Shown here piece by piece: positions 32,214 through 43,880 of a stretch of 64,000 bases of DNA. The position numbers were made by a program, and so were the translations under genes. Numbering within the stretch: position 1 is the first letter of the stretch; every line of letters starts with the position of its first letter. Below the pieces are notes generated by a model. That model made no database searches and was not told where the DNA came from. It saw nothing but the letters and a program-made list of their open reading frames with translations. Location: positions 1,550,001 to 1,614,000 of the forward strand of contig OZ037840.1 in assembly GCA_964035575.1 (NCBI GenBank), written 5' to 3'. This DNA is from Rhynchopus sp. YZ270_cl-10 (Eukaryota > Euglenozoa > Diplonemea > Diplonemida > Diplonemidae).

Positions 32214-33320
32214 ATGACTATATGCAAGGACAACGCCATTGCAGCTCTTCGTGGCTTGGGTGTGACGGAGGTGACGGAGGAGCGCTTCAAAGCCCTGGAG
32301 GACCCCAAGCTGATCCATCTGTTTCTGCAGGCGGAAGTTGTGACTGAGTTCCGGAAGGCGTTCAAAGGCTTCTTAGAAGGCGCCCCGTTCGAGGAGCTTG
32401 ATTTCAGCGATGTCCCAGGTGTGCGGAAAATAGGCCACTGCTTCCTCAGCAGATGCACCGCATTGAGAACCCTGAATCTGTCTGGGTGGCGCAGCGTCAC
32501 GCAGGCTGAGTATGGCTTCCTCTCCAACTGCACCGATTTGAGAACACTTAACCTGTCTGGGTGGAGCAGCGTCACGCACGTTGGGGACTACTTTCTCGAC
32601 AACTGCAGATCCTTGAACACCGTGGACCTGTCTGGGTGGGAAAATGTTACGCATATCGAGAAGTACTTTCTCTTCAACTGCATTGCATTGAGCTCTATCG
32701 ACTTATCGAAGTGGAGGCGAGTCACGCAGGTTGGGGACTCTTTTCTCTGCAACTGCCGCGTATTGGCCACTGTTGAGCTGCCTAGGTGGAATGTCACGCA
32801 GGTTGGGGACTCCTTCCTCTCTTGCTGCAACTACTTGAGAACCCTTGACTTGTCTGGGTGGAGCAATGTGACGCAGGTGGGGCGCGACTTTCTCTCCAAC
32901 TGTCTTGCATTGACCGCTGTAGACCTGTCTGGGTGGAGAAGTGTCACGCAGGTTGGGGACTGTTTTCTCTGCAACTGCAGCTCATTAACAACAGTTGACC
33001 TATCAACGTGGAGCAACGTTACGCAGATTGATAAGTACTTTTTCTCCAGCTGCATCGCATTGACCAGCCTTGATTTGTCTCGGTGGAACAATGTGACCAA
33101 GGTTGATGAGTACTTCCTCTCCAGCTGCAGCTCATTGAAAACACTGAACTTGTCTGGGTGGGCGAGGGTGACGGTGATTGGCACAGCATTTCTAAAGGGG
33201 TGTAGTGTACGTACAAAGCGTATCGACGTTACCGCAGCCAGCAGTGTTGTGACGGCAGTGTGTGCGAACAGGACGGAACCAATCAAGGACAATACCAAAC
33301 GACGGTGCGTGTGCATGTGA
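32214..33320 (+). CDS. Leucine-rich-repeat protein (BspA-like), 11 repeats
   Basis: The 368-residue product opens MTICKDNAIAALRGLGVTEV after a 9-base leader behind the acceptor at 32204. Upstream in-frame codons run through the pyrimidine tract and are not protein. After ~85 residues come about eleven repeats of 24-25 residues, FLxxCxxLxTLDLSGWxNVTQVGDx, with Cys and Trp at fixed places. This resembles BspA-like LRRs common in protists and host-associated microbes. The solenoid should bind proteins or other ligands. There is no signal peptide, membrane anchor or catalytic domain. It lies between propeller copies A and B; in the paralogous unit after copy B, the gene is absent and replaced by other sequence. 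A link in function with the propellers is inferred from position only. Confidence 0.85.
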   Translation: MTICKDNAIAALRGLGVTEVTEERFKALEDPKLIHLFLQAEVVTEFRKAFKGFLEGAPFEELDFSDVPGVRKIGHCFLSRCTALRTLNLSGWRSVTQAEYGFLSNCTDLRTLNLSGWSSVTHVGDYFLDNCRSLNTVDLSGWENVTHIEKYFLFNCIALSSIDLSKWRRVTQVGDSFLCNCRVLATVELPRWNVTQVGDSFLSCCNYLRTLDLSGWSNVTQVGRDFLSNCLALTAVDLSGWRSVTQVGDCFLCNCSSLTTVDLSTWSNVTQIDKYFFSSCIALTSLDLSRWNNVTKVDEYFLSSCSSLKTLNLSGWARVTVIGTAFLKGCSVRTKRIDVTAASSVVTAVCANRTEPIKDNTKRRCVCM

Positions 33321-35411
33321 GGCACGTCCATTTTTGGGGCTCAGGTGCCTCAATAACTATTCCTTTTACTTTTTTTGCAGAGCATTTCAGTGTGAAAATG
33401 CTTCGAATACAAAAGAAGTATGCTCTCATCAATTTCTTTTTCATTGTCAACGTGTGTTGTGCTTCGACACTTCCTTTTTTTCTCAGGATGGGTAATCTGC
33501 TCCAAAGAAATTCGTTTTTATTTCACCCGTTTTGCAAAACACAATAACAATTGACAATGGAGCTTGCACAGGTGGCAACTACACTATTCCAACAATTTTT
33601 CAAAAACAAAAAAAAAGAAAAAAAAGATGGGAACATTTTTGATCCCTATAATCTTATGCTCTCAATTTATTGAATGCATATTGTTGAAATACTTACCATA
33701 TCTTCACCCCCCACACTGTTAATTTCTCAATCTCAAGCTTAAGCCCCTTTGAAGGGTCTAGTTAACACAGTCAGTACCGTGCATGCCTTCTGCATGGTGG
33801 GTGACCGTTTTCATATTGTATCAATAGAGAGCACAGCATCGTAACCAAAAGTTATGAAACAAACGATATCGTATCTTACCCATGAAATAATACGAGATGT
33901 GTATTGCAGCGAGTTTACCTGTAAAAGTGATGAAAAAAACATTGTGTGGCCAGCTGTTGGTGTGTGGCGTTTGAGTAACCATTACACGACAACCCAGTTA
34001 TGCCCAAAAAAATGAAGTGTACCAAGGTAGGTTTTGGGAGGCAGGTTGAGGGAGCCTGACATATTGGAACTCCTTCTTTTTTAATCTTTTTTCTCTTCTG
34101 TGGACACGTCGGCCTTAGACACTATGCTTTTCCAGCCATTTTTTGATGACAATAAAGTCCATTTCCCCCACTATTTTTACAGGTAAATTCACAACAATAG
34201 CCAGAGCAGTTATTTCCTGAGATGAAAAAGGTGTATTTTCTGGCACCACTATCACCAAACAACGTCATTGGTCATTGTGCCTTCTCTCTCTGTGACTCGA
34301 CCTCTTTTTGAGTGCCGTCACTGAAGAATGATGATAGTTGTGTGAAAAAAGATAAACAAAAGTTGGCACCGTCAGTAATGTGAATCATGATGAATTCACA
34401 GGATTGTTTTGTAAAAGCCAAGTAGCTATCTGAGTTGAAAAAAACAAGGTTGTATTTTTTTTTCTTTGAGCCGGCCACACTTTCCTTTTTTTTTTTCGAG
34501 GTGCGTTAGTGCAGGGCTTCGTTGTTTCACCAGAACCTCTCCCTTTAATTTACGGGGGTAAACACAAAATGGAAAAGACGGAGTACGGTGTTCAAATTTC
34601 TCCGCAACTGTCTGTCGTCACCATTGCTCCCATGAGCATTGTGGCATGCAATTCTCAAGTTTTCCTCCATAGTACACTGTCACGAGAGGGCTTTTTAGGC
34701 CAACACCTCTGTATAGCACCACAGTGGACCATCTCTCCGCACGGAGTGATCTTGCTCTCTAGCATATGGTACCTCTGCTTATCCCAACATGAAATGCGTT
34801 GTCTCTAGTGGCGGGCCTTAGAAGAGGGGGAGAAAACCCTATTACGTACGACTGCTACAGTAACCTGCGTACTGTTAGTGAATGTTCACCAATCAATCCT
34901 TTAAGATGCGAGAGTACGGGCATGTTCCCCGCTTATGCGTGGGTGTCTTCGGCGACAACGTCGCCCTCTGCTGTATCCACCTTGATTCTGGTAGCCTCTT
35001 TTCCTTTTGTGTCTTCCCTTTTCCTTTCGGCCGCTGCGCTAGGGTTTCCGCCATGGGGACTTAAGCTCTGACACACTGCTGTCTATCAAGTCCCCACACA
35101 GTTTCTCATGAGTCTTGCAGCAGCACGGTGCCTCTTTGTTTCAGTTGGGTGTGCACAACATGCACACTCACTTAGGATGAAAGAGGTTGTCTGCACAAGA
35201 AGAAAGAAAACATACCATCCCACCTAACATTTCGACCTCACACAACCCCTCCCTATGTGTTCTTGGATCACTGCAGACCGTATTGTAGATGGGAGGTGCA
35301 CATTCATCTTACAAAAGCAACCTTTGTTCCATTCACTCAAACATCCCCCATCCACTCAGCACACCGACACCCTGCTTCTCCCACCGCCCCCTCTCAGACA
35401 GTGACCACACA
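33321..35411. other. LRR gene 3' flank and copy B leader region
   Basis: Bases 33575-33690 repeat the dispersed block seen at 23966. From about 34500 to 35411 the sequence matches 40505-41411 upstream of copy C almost base for base. Frames within that shared block are open, but their composition is not convincing, so I do not call a gene. The acceptor CCCCCTCTCAG recurs about 14 bases before the copy B ATG. Confidence 0.5.
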
Positions 35412-36662
35412 ATGGAGATATGGTTTGAATGCACAACATCTGGACAACGCTGTGCTGCAGAGGTGGGGGAGGGTTGCAGTGCTGCAGATCTGCAGGAGCG
35501 TGCTGTTGCGGTGTTGTACCCACAGAGCGTGGTGTCTGCCGAGGCAGTGGGGCTGTGTGTGGATGGTGCTGATGGTGAGGTGCTGGCACCGGAGGTTCTG
35601 ATTGCCCACACCGCACTGTGTGCAGGCGGGACTGTCCATGTGAGCAGACGGAAGCAGGACAGCAGTGGTGTGTGGGTGCCGCAGGAGTACACTGTGGCAG
35701 GCTACCGAGGAGACGTATGCGAGGACACACTCGTAGTGGGTGGCGAACACGCCGTCACCATCAACCTCGTCACCACCGAGGTCACACCTCTCCCTCCCGT
35801 ACCTCTCCCTCCCGTATGTGGCGTCGTACCTCGGTTCTACATTGTTCTCATGCCACACCACGTCGTCTACTGTGATGCACTGTGCAATGCTGTGCACTTT
35901 AGACCGCGTGACAGCGGTGCAGAGGTTGTGGTCCGTATGGCACGCATGGTTGAGAGGATTGCGGCCCTGCGGGTCACCGAGGCGGTGCTGATTGGGACCA
36001 GTTCACAAATCGTACAGTACTCCTGTGAGGGGGTGAAGATGCGCACCATTGATCATGGTGGGTACTCCTTTGCAGTGTCACCCTGCGAGACCCTGCTCTT
36101 GACCAACCACCGTGCCGTTGTGGTGCACCGTCTGGACACCCCTGAGCTGCGTGAGGTGCACCGTGTGGACACAGGGCTGGGTGTGTCGTTCTTTGTGCGG
36201 CCGTCGTTTTCGCCCGACGCAAGCCTCGCAGTGTTGAGCTGTGGCGACAAGCACACCGTCCGCACCATTGACATCGTCTCTGGGAAGGCCCTCTGCACAC
36301 TGCCCAATGGAGAGGACAAGATACGTGCAGCCTGCTTCAGTGCGTGCTCGCGATACCTCTTCACGGCTACTAACACGAGTGTGCAGCAGTGGGACGCACG
36401 CAGTGGAGCCCCCATGGGATGCACCAACTACAATTTGGCGTGGTCTGTGCATGCCTCGACAGACGGGTGCAGGCTGGTTGTTGTCGGAAGTGTTACCTCA
36501 GTGCTTGACATTGCTGCCATCAACATGCAGGTGTCAGAGCAGGACGCCCTGCAACATGGTCCACCTCGTCCCCTTCCCATTCCCATTCCCATTCACATTC
36601 CCCGTTCCAAACGTACTGTTGTGGCAACGGAGTCACGCTGCAGTGGGTGTGTGTGTTCGTGA
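35412..36662 (+). CDS. Ubiquitin-like/beta-propeller protein, tandem copy B
   Basis: 416 residues with the same layout as copy A: beta-grasp-like N-terminus, about seven blade-like repeats and the SRCSGCVCS end. The first 90 codons are identical to A at nucleotide level or nearly so. Changes then cluster: QEYTVAGYR for KRYTVRGTI, a four-residue insertion (PLPP) near 131, MVERIAALR for TVQSLVGMR, SSQ for SKK, VSFFVRPS for GSFSFQSS. A short IPIPIHIP extension sits near the C terminus. The in-frame codons upstream of 35412 belong to the leader; the ATG position is shared by A, B and C. Confidence 0.8.
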   Translation: MEIWFECTTSGQRCAAEVGEGCSAADLQERAVAVLYPQSVVSAEAVGLCVDGADGEVLAPEVLIAHTALCAGGTVHVSRRKQDSSGVWVPQEYTVAGYRGDVCEDTLVVGGEHAVTINLVTTEVTPLPPVPLPPVCGVVPRFYIVLMPHHVVYCDALCNAVHFRPRDSGAEVVVRMARMVERIAALRVTEAVLIGTSSQIVQYSCEGVKMRTIDHGGYSFAVSPCETLLLTNHRAVVVHRLDTPELREVHRVDTGLGVSFFVRPSFSPDASLAVLSCGDKHTVRTIDIVSGKALCTLPNGEDKIRAACFSACSRYLFTATNTSVQQWDARSGAPMGCTNYNLAWSVHASTDGCRLVVVGSVTSVLDIAAINMQVSEQDALQHGPPRPLPIPIPIHIPRSKRTVVATESRCSGCVCS

Positions 36663-37962
36663 AGGGGAGGGTGTCTGCGGCATTGGTAGAGGGAGCATGG
36701 GCTGACTGCAAGGTGACTCACTCTGCTGCATACGACGCTCCTCATGAGGCGAACGAAGAAAAGCAGATGACAGAGACACAGGTGCGGGCAGAGACGAGAC
36801 GGAAGGAGTAGACAACTAACACAGGACAGTGGGGAAACCCATATCATCTTGCGGGCGGAAAGCGAAGAGCCCGTTTCCCCCAAATGAGGAAAGGACGACT
36901 GTTGAACGAATGGACAGTATATGAAATTGAGAATAGTACTTCTCTCATCATATCCTGAAGTCAGTTTCTAATATTCTTCTCGAACTTTTTGCACAAGAAA
37001 TCTGTACCCACTGTGGTTCAAAGATCACCAGCGGGGATAGTCGAGACCTCGAAAAAACGATTTTGAAAATATCGAAATTGTATTTCACATTTTGTCGAGA
37101 CTCGAAAACACCCAAAACCACATGTCGCTCTGCACAAAGATCATCATACCACTGTGTGTATCGGTTTGTGTTGTTGCATCTTGCTTTCCCTTTTATGAGG
37201 TGACGAAGCACAGAGAGGCTTAGGTTCATCTCAACTCTTCTCTGTGTTACCCCTTCTCTTGAACATGCAAAGCAAAGGCTTCGGTGAGGCTGCTTACCCA
37301 ACCAAAGGATGTTGCAGCCATCCTATCTTCTCTCATGGGTCTTGCAGCAGCACGGTGCCTCTTTGTTTCAGTCGGGTGTGCACAACATGCACACTCATCT
37401 TTCATTCACAGTAAGTCACCCACCAAGGTGGGTACTTGGCGTGAATACGATTTACCACACAAGAAGAAACAAAAGAAAACGAAAACAAGATCCCACCCCC
37501 AAAACATTTCGACCTCACACAACCCCTCCCTATGTGTTCTTGGATCACTGCAGACCGTATTGTAGATAGGAGGTGCACATTCATCTTACAAAAGCAACCT
37601 TTGTTCCATTCACTCAAACATCCCCCCATCCACTGTTGGAAGCGAACAACAAACAATTTTTTCCCCCCCGTTTATAGTCTTTTGAGCAACAAGCAAAGAG
37701 GAACGAGTCTCTCGAGCATTTTTCTTCTGTGCTTGCTATGTCTGTACTCCTTGTAAGAGGTCAGACCAGTAGAGCTCCCCTATACCCCCCTCCTTAAGTG
37801 TTTTGTGAAATGTTGCAATTTTTTTTTGGGATATGATATTTAAAACATCTGTGTGATCTGTGGGGGTGGGGAAACGTTCCAACATTTCAACCTCTCTCTC
37901 CCCTTCTTTTGCGCTATTTCCCCTTCATCCCCTCCCCCCCCCCCGTTTTTTTGAATCAACAG
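36663..37962. other. Copy B 3' flank and start of an LRR-type leader unit
   Basis: It is a close duplicate of 30445-31730, including the TTCATCT hairpin near 37197-37233. It reaches the sequence TTTTTGAATCAACAG, where a transposon has been inserted (next entry). No gene is seen. Confidence 0.6.
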
Positions 37963-39423
37963 CAGGGATATTGCTAACCATCGACCATCGCCCCACTGAA
38001 TTTGGGGTTCCCCCCCTTTCCATAAACCATCGCACCATCGCCCCACGGTAACTAGTGTACTATGGTACTATGGTACTATGGTACTATGGTACTATGGTAC
38101 TATGGTACTATGGTACTATGGTACTATGGTACTATGGTACTATGGTACTATGGTACTATGGTACTATGGTACTATGGTACTATGGTACTATGGTACTATG
38201 GTACTATGGTACTATGGTACTATGGTACTATGGTACTATGGTACTATGGTACTATGGTACTATGGTACTATGGTACTATGGTACTATGGTACTATGGTAC
38301 TATGGTACTATGGTACTATGGTACTATGGTACTATGGTACTATGGTACTATGGTACTATGGTACTATGGTACTATGGTACTATGGTACTATGGTACTATG
38401 GTACTATGGTACTATGGTACTATGGTACTATGGTACTATGGTACTATGGTACTATGGTACTATGGTACTATGGTACTATGGTACTATGGTACTATGGTAC
38501 TATGGTACTATGGTACTATGGTACTATGGTACTATGGTACTATGGTACTATGGTACTATGGTACTATGGTACTATGGTACTATGGTACTATGGTACTATG
38601 GTACTATGGTACTATGGTACTATGGTACTATGGTACTATGGTACTATGGTACTATGGTACTATGGTACTATGGTACTATGGTACTATGGTACTATGGTAC
38701 TATGGTACTATGGTACTATGGTACTATGGTACTATGGTACTATGGTACTATGGTACTATGGTACTATGGTACTATGGTACTATGGTACTATGGTACTATG
38801 GTACTATGGTACTATGGTACTATGGTACTATGGTACTATGGTACTATGGTACTATGGTACTATGGTACTATGGTACTATGGTACTATGGTACTATGGTAC
38901 TATGGTACTATGGTACTATGGTACTATGGTACTATGGTACTATGGTACTATGGTACTATGGTACTATGGTACTATGGTACTATGCAATTGGTCAAGCGCC
39001 GAAGGAAAAGGAAGCATGCAGCATGGCGAAAGACAAAAAGTAGCGTACCGTGCGCCTGCGGCGCAAGCTTGCAACTCACCCTTCCCATGACAGAGTTTAG
39101 CAGTAAAAATGTGCAAATTTAAGCGCAAATTTTAGGAATGTTGCGTACCGTGGCTTCGCCAGGAACCTTTGGGTACCACGACCGCCGTTTCTTTTGTAAA
39201 TGTACTGAGGTTACTGATAGTTCGTGTGCCCCGTCTGCCTGGTGTAAATATCAGTGAAGTGCCGAACTCCGCAGTTGGACAACCACGGAATTCATACATT
39301 CCGCCGGAGGCCCCCAACTTGAGCTAAGGTGGGCTCAACTGAAAAAAAAGTCAGCACTCCCCCCCCTTTTTTCGACCATCGCCCCACGAAATCCCAAAAT
39401 CCCGAAAGTTAGCAATATCCCTG
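37963..39423. mobile_element. 1.46 kb CAGGG-ended TIR element carrying a large octamer satellite
   Basis: The ends are CAGGGATATTGCTAAC and its exact reverse complement. The duplication AATCAACAG (9 bases; up to 13 by sliding) flanks it at 37954-37962 and 39424-39432. Empty sites exist at about 29070-29090 and 31706-31726, where TTGAATCAACAGCACATTGC is uninterrupted. The interior holds CCATCG subterminal motifs, a ~927-base octamer array and a ~330-base tail containing GTACCGTGGCTTCGCCAG, a module also found near 21925 and 49100. No transposase is seen. Ends and subterminal layout match the element at 49515-50661. Confidence 0.93.
38058..38984. repeat. TACTATGG octamer satellite (~116 perfect copies)
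   Basis: The unit TACTATGG repeats without visible variation over about 927 bases. All three forward frames stay open, producing spurious 320-355 residue frames of YYGTMVLW repeats. Perfect identity suggests very recent expansion. Confidence 0.97.
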
Positions 39424-41411
39424 AATCAACAGCACATTGCATGCACAAGATTTTGGTGTTTTCTTTCTCCCAACTGATAAAACTCCATCCCACATCCCTT
39501 TTTCTCGTTTTTTCCCCTACTCTCCGAAGTTTCCCTCAGGATAGCTTGGAACCAAAAAAAGGAGTTACGCCAAGGTAAAGCGAATGATTGCAGGAATTGG
39601 GGAAATCGCTTCCTCCAGGGAGGTTATATATGGCTCAGTCCATAAACCCCCCCACCTGAAAGGTAACCTCAGCAACTATTTGGCTATGATCTAATGTGTA
39701 CTAGGACGTTCTGTTCGATTTTTGTTTTAATGGATTCAGATTAAAGTTTCTGAATTCATTAAAACAAAAATCGAGCAAAAAGACCGAGTACAAATTTGAT
39801 GGATTCCCCCAGAGAGGTAAATAAGTTACCGGTAACCCGAATTACCGGTAATTCCTTAAGGATTCCTTGAGAAACACGGAAAAATGCAAAAAAAACATCG
39901 AAAGAGGGGGCACTTTAATTTATCATTTGTAAACCCTTTCCACTTTACGCGTTGCTCATTTTTGTCTCTTTTATTCTCGAAAAAATCGGTTCATCCAATC
40001 GTGCCGGTTGCTGAGAGGCAGACCAGGGTCCTCCTCTTCCGCAATATCAGGTGCCCTTTTCGTGTTCATAATTGTGTGGGCTGATGTCGGGAGGCACTTC
40101 CAGTCCAAAGAACTTTTGCATTTTCTCCTTTTCAAGCTTTGTATAAAACCGTTACTGTTTACTATTTTTGTGAAAAACACGGGAAAGACGGGCGGGACTT
40201 CCATTTTGTACTCGTGTCCAGACATTTGGAGGATATCAGTCGTTACGGAGCTTGTTACAGTAGATGATGTTGCCTTGCACCTGTCCAACATTGCCCATAC
40301 AACTGGCATTGCGTTGAAGTTGAAGGACTCAACACAATACACTATAACTCATGTAGAGTGCAGCTTGTTCACTGCTCCTTTTTGTTGGAAAAGGAATACA
40401 GAAAAAACTGTGTTTGCTTCCATGCTCTCCGATCCGCAAGAATTTGTGGACGTGGCTTACACGATTTTTTTTGAAAAGACCACAAGGAAAACGAAAAGGG
40501 CACCTGACATTCGTGCGTTAGTGCAGGGCTTCGTTGTTTCACCAGAACCTCTCCCTTTAATTTACGGGGGCAAACACAAAATGGAAAAGACGGAGTACGG
40601 TGTTCAAATTTCTCCGCAACTGTCTGTCGTCACCATTGCTCCCATGAGCATTGTGGCATGCAATTCTCAAGTTTTCCTCCATAGTACACTGTCACGAGAG
40701 GGCTTTTTAGGCCAACACCTCTGTATAGCACCACAGTGGACCATCTCTCCGCACGGAGTGATCTTGCTCTCTAGCATATGGTACCTCTGCTTATCCCAAC
40801 ATGAAATGCGTTGTCTCTAGTGGCGGGCCTTAGAAGAGGGGGAGAAAACCCTATTACGTACGACTGCTACAGTAACCTGCGTACTGTTAGTGAATGTTCA
40901 CCAATCAATCCTTTAAGATGCGAGAGTACGAGCATGTTCCCCGCTTATGCGTGGGTGTCTTCGGCGACAACGTCGCCCTCTGCTGTATCCACCTTGATTC
41001 TGGTAGCCTCTTTTCCTTTTGTGTCTTCCCTTTTCCTTTTGGCCGCTGCGCTAGGGTTTCCGCCATGGGGACTTAAGCTCTGACACACTGCTGTCTATCA
41101 AGTCCCCACACAGTTTCTCATGGGTCTTGCAGCAGCACGGTACCTCTTTGTTTCAGTTGGGTGTGCACAACATGCACACTCACTTAGGATGAAAAAGGTT
41201 GTCTGCACAAGAAGAAAGAAAACATACCATCCCACCTAACATTTCGACCTCACACAAACCCTCCCTATGTGTTCTTGGATCACTGCAGATAGGAGGTGCA
41301 CATTCATCTTACAAAAGCAACCTTTGTTCCATTCACTCAAACATCCCCCATCCACTCAGCACACCGACACCCTGCTTCTCCCACCGCCCCCTCTCAGACA
41401 GTGACCACACA
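39424..41411. other. LRR-type leader without its gene, then copy C leader region
   Basis: Bases 39424-39635 match the region just before the LRR gene (31715-31925). The sequence then diverges, and about 870 unrelated bases replace the LRR gene and its 3' flank. From 40505 it rejoins the block seen at 34500-35411. An open frame (about 40008-40820) spans both parts, with no recognisable domain; I treat it as doubtful. ACCGGTAA motifs occur near 39828-39862. Confidence 0.5.
39714..39773. repeat. 25-base inverted repeat hairpin
   Basis: TCGATTTTTGTTTTAATG plus GATTCAG on the left pairs with CTGAATTCATTAAAAC...AAAATCGA on the right, with one mismatch and a 10-base loop. It lies in the replacement segment that takes the place of the LRR gene. 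Confidence 0.85.
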
Positions 41412-42626
41412 ATGGAGATATGGTTTGAATGCACAACATCTGGACAACGCTGTGCTGCAGAGGTGGGGGAGGGTTGCAGTGCTGCAGATCTGCAGGAGCG
41501 TGCTGTTGCGGTGTTGTACCCACAGAGCGTGGTGTCGGCCGAGGCAGTGGGGCTGTGTGTGGATGGTGCTGATGGTGAGGTGCTGGCACCGGAGGTTCTG
41601 ATTACCCACACCGCACTGTGTGCAGGCGGGACTGTCCATGTGAGCAGACGGAAGCAGGACAGCAGTGGTGTGTGGGTGCCGCAGGACTATACTGTGGGAG
41701 TCTTCTTTGGAGACGTATGCGAGGACACACTCGTAGTGGGTGGCACACGCGCCGTCACCATCAACCTCGTCACCACCGAGGTCACACCTCTCCCTCCCTT
41801 CGACGGAGCTCTATGCAAGGTGGTTCTCATGCCACACCACATCGTCTACTGCAGTTCACAGAGCAATGCTGTAAGCTTTAGACTGCGGGACAGCGGTGCA
41901 GAGGTTGTGGTTCGTGTGGAATGGAGTACGGTGCAGAGCCTTGTGGGCATGCGGGTCACCGAGGCGGTGCTGATTGGGACCAGTTCACAGATAGTACAGT
42001 ACTCCTGTGAGGGGGTGAAGATGCGTACCATTGATCAGTGTGGGTACTCCTTTGCAGTGTCACCCTGCGAGACCCTGCTCTTGACCAACCACCCTGCCGT
42101 TGTGGTGCACCGTCTGGATACCCCTGAGCTGCGTGAGGTGCACCGTGTGGACACAGGGCTGGGTGGGTCGTTCTCGTTTCAGTCGTCATTTTCGCCCGAC
42201 GCAAGCCTCGCAGTGTTGAGCTGTGGCGACAAGGACACCGTCCGCACCATTGACATCGTCTCTGGGAAGGCCCTCTGCACACTGCCCAATGGAGAGGATG
42301 ATATACGTGCTGCCTGCTTCAGTGCGTTCTCGCGATACCTCTTCACGGCTACTCTGAAGAAGGTGCAGCAGTGGGACGCACGCAGTGGAGCCCCCATGGG
42401 ATGCACCAACTACAATTTGGCGTGGTCTGTGCATGCCTCGACAGACGGGTGCAGGCTGGTTGTTGTTGGAAGTGTTACCTCGGTGCTTGACATTGCTGCC
42501 ATCAACATGCAGGTGTCAGAGCAGGACGCCTTGCTACATGGTCCACCTCGTCCCCTTCCCAGTCCCAGTCCCAAGCGAACTGTTGTGGCAACGGAGTCAC
42601 GCTGCAGTGGGTGTGTGTGTTCGTGA
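41412..42626 (+). CDS. Ubiquitin-like/beta-propeller protein, tandem copy C
   Basis: 404 residues, same design as A and B. Outside the clusters it is almost identical to A, including silent sites. Cluster changes include QDYTVGVFF near 91-99, FDGALCKV in the 130-139 loop, SSQS for DAVC, VEWSTVQS near 170, DQCG near 210 and TLKK for TNTS near 316. Some clusters match copy A (GSFSFQSS, TVQSLVGM) and others match B (SSQ), as expected from mosaic exchange or selection on exposed loops. The leader and acceptor are as in B. Confidence 0.8.
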   Translation: MEIWFECTTSGQRCAAEVGEGCSAADLQERAVAVLYPQSVVSAEAVGLCVDGADGEVLAPEVLITHTALCAGGTVHVSRRKQDSSGVWVPQDYTVGVFFGDVCEDTLVVGGTRAVTINLVTTEVTPLPPFDGALCKVVLMPHHIVYCSSQSNAVSFRLRDSGAEVVVRVEWSTVQSLVGMRVTEAVLIGTSSQIVQYSCEGVKMRTIDQCGYSFAVSPCETLLLTNHPAVVVHRLDTPELREVHRVDTGLGGSFSFQSSFSPDASLAVLSCGDKDTVRTIDIVSGKALCTLPNGEDDIRAACFSAFSRYLFTATLKKVQQWDARSGAPMGCTNYNLAWSVHASTDGCRLVVVGSVTSVLDIAAINMQVSEQDALLHGPPRPLPSPSPKRTVVATESRCSGCVCS

Positions 42627-43467
42627 AGGGGAGGGTGTGGCGGCATTGGTAGAGGGAGCATGGGCTGACTGCAAGGTGACTCACTCTGCTGCATACGACG
42701 AGGAGAATGGAAAAAGCAGATGACAGAGACAGAGGTGCGGGCAGAGACGAGACGGAAGGAGTAGACAACTAACACAGGACAGTGGGGAAACCCATATCAT
42801 CTTGCGGGCGGAAAGCGAAGAGCCCGTTTCCCCCAAATGAGGAAAGGTCGACTGTTGAACGAATGGACAGTATCTCCTTTGCACAAGAAATCTGTACCCA
42901 CTGTGGTTCAAAGATCACCAGCGGGGATAGTCGATACCTCGAAAAAACGATTTTGAAAATATCGAAATTGTATTTCACATTTTGTCGAGACTCGAAAACA
43001 CCCAAAACCACATGTCGCTCTGCACAAAGATCATCATACCACTGTGTGTATCGGTTTGTGTTGTTGCATCTTGCTTTCCCTTTTATGAGGTGACGAAGCA
43101 CAGAGAGGCTTAGGTTCATCTCAACTCTTCTCTGTGTTACCCCTTCTCTTGAACATGCAAAGCAAAGGCTTCGGTGAGGCTGCTTACCCAACCAAAGGAT
43201 GTTGCAGCCATCCTATCTTCTCTCATGGGTCTTGCAGCAGCACGGTGCCTCTTTGTTTCAGTCGGGTGTGCACAACATGCACACTCATCTTTCATTCACA
43301 GTAAGTCACCCACCAAGGTGGGTACTTGGCGTGAATAAGATTTACCACACAAGAAGAAACAAAAGAAAACGAAAACAAGAACCCACCCCCAAACCATTTC
43401 GACCTCACACAACCCCTCCCTATGTGTTCTTGGATCACTGCAGACCGTATTGTAGATAGGAGGTGCA
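42627..43467. other. Copy C 3' flank, shortened
   Basis: This matches the other 3' flanks but lacks ~90 bases near 42874 (the segment from ATATGAAATTGAG to TCGAACTTT in copies A and B is gone). The TTCATCT hairpin lies near 43087-43123. The match ends at AGGAGGTGCA (43467), where foreign sequence starts. Confidence 0.6.
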
Positions 43468-43878
43468 GCCTGAGTAATAAAAAAGGGGGGTTTTCGGCCC
43501 AAAAAGCCCAGACCCCAGACCCCCGGCCACAACCTAGTGCGTAATAAGGGGATGGGGTAGTACTGTACCCAAAACCCCGTTTTTCGGCGTTTCCGGAGTC
43601 CACCCAGAAAGTGGTGGGGCCATTCTGAAAAAATGGACAAGTTTTTCGGTGTTTAAATTTTCGCGACTTTTCTTGGGTACAGTTTTACGTGTGCTTTTCC
43701 GGGGCCCCATCTCGTAAAGGGTCACACGGGGTATAACTCAGTAGTCCCGGCCCTAGCCCCGGCCCTGGCCCTGGCCCTGGCCCTGGCCCTGGCCCTGGCC
43801 CTGGCCCTGGCCCTGGCCCTGGCCCTGGCCCTGGCCCTGGCCCTGGCCCTGGCCCTGGCCCTGGCCCTGGCCCTGGCC
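43468..43878. mobile_element. Foreign insert replacing the 5' end of propeller copy D
   Basis: About 411 bases replace what in copy C is the last ~110 bases of leader plus the first ~50 codons. The left part is G/C-run-rich (AAAAAGGGGGGTTTTCGG). The right part ends in a CCCTGG hexamer array (about 43758-43878). No TIR pair or target duplication is visible, so it may be a deletion product of a larger insertion. Confidence 0.6.
43758..43878. repeat. CCCTGG hexamer array (~20 copies)
   Basis: Nearly perfect GGCCCT units lie directly against the surviving part of copy D. In the copy D frame they would read as Gly-Pro repeats. Confidence 0.92.
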
Positions 43879-43880
43879 AT

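Noticed and set aside
38055-39122. Three overlapping long frames of YYGTMVLW repeats
   Set aside because: They are translations of the TACTATGG octamer array in an intergenic transposon; 8-base units keep all frames open and the identity is perfect.
40008-40820. 270-codon open frame between copies B and C
   Set aside because: It spans a breakpoint between a replacement segment and a duplicated leader block, has no domain, and the paralogous block at 34500 is non-coding leader.
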